NCBI RefSeq assembly: GCF_011752935.1
Contig: NZ_VWWO01000002.1
Coordinates: forward strand, 1,922,001 to 1,986,000
DNA from: Chitinophaga sp. Cy-1792
GTDB taxonomy: Bacteria > Bacteroidota > Bacteroidia > Chitinophagales > Chitinophagaceae
Direction: 5' to 3'
Length of the DNA: 64,000 bases
The notes under the pieces are model-generated. The model did no database searches. It saw only the letters and a list, made by a program, of their open reading frames with translations, and was not told where the DNA came from. Numbering within the stretch: position 1 is the first letter of the stretch; each line of letters begins with the position of its first letter. The position numbers were made by a program, and so were the translations under genes. Below are positions 62,423 through 64,000 of this stretch, in pieces.

Positions 62423-63064
62423 ATGGCGAGCAGCCACAAGGCCATCCGCAGCTCCGGATGGATAACTGATTTTTTAATAGGATTCCCCGACGGACTGTTT
62501 CTGCTCTTCTTTTCGACGCAGGTTATGCAGGGCTTTGCCATGGAAGTTCAAACCTTCTACAATACACAATTAATCATCTGGTTCGCAGGTGCCGTGCTGG
62601 TCATGATCAGCGCTTTCAGCGCCAATCGCGGCGATGCACAGCACGATAATCCGCTGCTTACGCCTGAAGAAAAATCCAAACTGGAAAACCTGGATATCAA
62701 CGCCAGTACCATCGAACATATCGCAGGGGAAATGCAGAAAGATGCTGACCTCTGGGAACACACACTTAAAACAGAAAATGTAAAGGAAACTACGTTTAGC
62801 CGCGGCCGTGCTATCAGCAATGCCTTCTTTACCGGCTTCTTCTTTCTGGCTGGAGGCGCTTTATCATTTGGCCCTTACCTGGCAAATGAAAATTTCAGCG
62901 CAGCCGTACAAACCAGTATGATGCTGGTTTTCCTGGGATTAACTTTCTACAGCTTCTTCAAAGCCAAAATAACAGCACAGCGCCCATTGCCATTAGTAAT
63001 TCGCTACTGGCTCATGGGCGCTGGTATTTTAGTAGGAGCATGGATACTCCACAAAGTATGGTAA
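62423..63064 (+). CDS. VIT1/CCC1-family transporter-like membrane protein
   Basis: 213 residues, about five helices. The N-terminus SSGWITDFLIGFPDGLFLLFF resembles the first helix of VIT1/CCC1 proteins (Asp-Gly motif), and the C-terminal block RGRAISNAFFTGFFFLAGGALSFGPYLA recalls the second repeat. In between, a charged stretch of about 70 residues (ENLDINASTIEHIAGEMQKDAD) replaces the usual metal-binding domain. Members export iron or manganese. The match is partial. Confidence 0.65.
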   Translation: MASSHKAIRSSGWITDFLIGFPDGLFLLFFSTQVMQGFAMEVQTFYNTQLIIWFAGAVLVMISAFSANRGDAQHDNPLLTPEEKSKLENLDINASTIEHIAGEMQKDADLWEHTLKTENVKETTFSRGRAISNAFFTGFFFLAGGALSFGPYLANENFSAAVQTSMMLVFLGLTFYSFFKAKITAQRPLPLVIRYWLMGAGILVGAWILHKVW

Positions 63065-63069
63065 TGTAA

Positions 63070-63465
63070 TTATTGCTTCTTGTCTACACGGGTAACCAGT
63101 ACACTCACAAACGCAATCAGGGCTGCCGCTAAGGAAACGTAGAGCGCAGCCTTTGCATCCGGACAAACGCCTATCTCACATCTTGAGAAAAGCATTACGT
63201 TGCGGAAAGTCCATGCCAGCATGAACCCACAGAAAAACAGGTTTACACGTAATGTCCATTTACGTCTGATGGCAAAAAATATAATAGCGCCAACAGCCAG
63301 GAATATATTCAGCTTTCCAGGTTCACCATAACTCGACCCCGCTGTATTCAGCCCCGTAAATACCATATGCTTCAGGTGTGAATCATTGATCTCTGACCAT
63401 GGCAAAAATGCACATATGATCACTACTACTGATGCTATAAGCCCTACAATCCTGGTTTTAGACAT
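63070..63465 (-). CDS. Hypothetical four-helix membrane protein
   Basis: 131 residues. Four hydrophobic segments (about 5-22, 50-66, 74-90 and 105-124) alternate with short loops. Not recognised. The Cys pair CEIGVC lies between helices 3 and 4. The gene is convergent with the CCC1-like gene, 5 bp apart. Confidence 0.65.
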   Translation of the reverse strand: MSKTRIVGLIASVVVIICAFLPWSEINDSHLKHMVFTGLNTAGSSYGEPGKLNIFLAVGAIIFFAIRRKWTLRVNLFFCGFMLAWTFRNVMLFSRCEIGVCPDAKAALYVSLAAALIAFVSVLVTRVDKKQ

Positions 63466-63479
63466 ATCTTTTATTTTTG

Positions 63480-63524
63480 GGTTGCGAAGGTAATCATTTA
63501 AAAGTGATTCTTACCTCCGCAACC
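63480..63524. other. Imperfect long hairpin 3' of the S9 peptidase gene
   Basis: GGTTGCGAAGGTAATCA (63480-63496) pairs with TGATTCTTACCTCCGCAACC (63505-63524) with one mismatch and a small bulge. No T-run follows on the minus strand. Confidence 0.45.
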
Positions 63525-63542
63525 GTTAAAACTGCTTTTGTA

Positions 63543-64000
63543 TTATTTAGCGCCCGGTTCGCAATGCGCTTTCAGGTATTGCGTATACAACGTACTCAGA
63601 TGTGAGGTCGTTCCAACACCCTCAGAAATGCTATGGGTACGGTTGGGGTACGACATAAACTGAATCTGTTTATTGTAACGGATCAGTTCATTGAGCATCA
63701 TCTCTGCATTCTGATAATGTACGTTATCATCTCCCGTACCATGGATCATTAACAGATTCCCCTGCATATCTTTGGCATAGGTAATGGGAGATCCTTTTTT
63801 ATAGGGCTCCATATCTTCCTGTGGCAGGCCGGTATATCTCTCCTGGTAAATATTATCGTAGGTGAGCAGGTTGGTCACCGGCGCAATGGCAATACCTGTC
63901 TTAAATACTCCAGGGTACTGACAAAGCAGGTTCAATGTCATGGTGCCTCCACCACTCCATCCCCAAACTGCTGTACGCTCAGGGTCAATAAAGGCATATT
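63543..64000 (-). CDS. S9-family prolyl oligopeptidase/DPP-IV-type peptidase, C-terminal part
   Basis: The gene continues past the window end; 152 residues are visible. The catalytic domain shows VWGWSGGGTM at the left end of the visible part (nucleophile Ser in GWSGGG), LLMIHGTGDDNVHYQNAEMM (catalytic Asp) and NRTHSISEG (catalytic His), in that order. The pattern GWSGGG is that of DPP-IV/acylaminoacyl-type S9 peptidases. A secreted dipeptidyl peptidase is likely; the N-terminal beta-propeller is outside the window. Confidence 0.9.
   Translation of the reverse strand, partial: YAFIDPERTAVWGWSGGGTMTLNLLCQYPGVFKTGIAIAPVTNLLTYDNIYQERYTGLPQEDMEPYKKGSPITYAKDMQGNLLMIHGTGDDNVHYQNAEMMLNELIRYNKQIQFMSYPNRTHSISEGVGTTSHLSTLYTQYLKAHCEPGAK

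Noticed and set aside
1..64000. CRISPR arrays, insertion sequences, prophage, tRNA or rRNA
   Set aside because: No direct-repeat array with spacers, no transposase or integrase, no phage structural gene and no tRNA cloverleaf or rRNA signature was recognised in the window.

Overview
The window looks like a chromosomal segment of a Bacteroidota bacterium, most likely a Chitinophagaceae member close to Chitinophaga. The reasons are: promoters of the Bacteroidota type (TTG, about 19 nt, then TAnnTTTG, best seen before manA); menaquinone made by the futalosine route (MqnA); a PCMD-type surface lipoprotein next to an outer-membrane barrel; an acyl-CoA-binding protein; a CGNR/ABATE regulator; and few Shine-Dalgarno-like sites. 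I recognise no rRNA, tRNA, insertion sequence, prophage or CRISPR array. Almost every convergent gene pair is closed by a clear hairpin terminator.

Layout. 1-3.8 kb: the end of an RraB-like gene, a tiny DUF1328 membrane protein, a large outer-membrane barrel and a nitronate monooxygenase. 3.7-8.5 kb: a minus-strand run with a glycolipid-binding-like protein, an FdhF/YdeP molybdopterin oxidoreductase, its maturation factor FdhD and an MDR oxidoreductase. 8.6-14.9 kb: a zinc peptidase, PncB with a K+-channel gene, and a MarR-DinB-MBL-PAP2 run. 14.9-18.7 kb: a 460-bp gap with a possible small RNA, a periplasmic PAP2, a FUSC protein, and a PCMD lipoprotein with a barrel partner. 18.7-25.3 kb: an S10 peptidase, then an AraC regulator divergent from a TolC/HlyD/MFS tripartite efflux operon. 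25.4-29.8 kb: three genes of unknown function, including a double-LamG protein with a hydrophobic C-terminus and its operon partner. 30.3-38.6 kb: an SRPBCC protein; a CLC-type fluoride exporter behind a well-formed fluoride riboswitch; and glucokinase, GH15 and an OtsA-OtsB fusion, together a trehalose synthesis and recycling set. 38.6-45 kb: a CGNR regulator, an operator-like site and a SAM-independent metabolic cluster of UbiA prenyltransferase, DprE1-like oxidase, DprE2-like reductase and HAD phosphatase, divergent from a GT-C-like membrane protein. The four enzymes match the route to polyprenyl-phosphate D-arabinofuranose known from mycobacteria. 45-64 kb: mostly housekeeping genes (desaturase, peptide-binding lipoprotein, M1 peptidase, MqnA, PurB, YraN, ManA, AsmA-like protein, thioredoxin, LepA, ACBP, RocD, CCC1-like protein and the C-terminus of an S9 peptidase).

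The items that most deserve a second look are the fluoride riboswitch/CLC-F unit (strong), the arabinofuranose-donor cluster (strong on enzymes, open on product) and the LamG pair (function unknown). Several start codons proposed here differ from the longest reading frame, because promoter elements, terminators or signal peptides show a later start.
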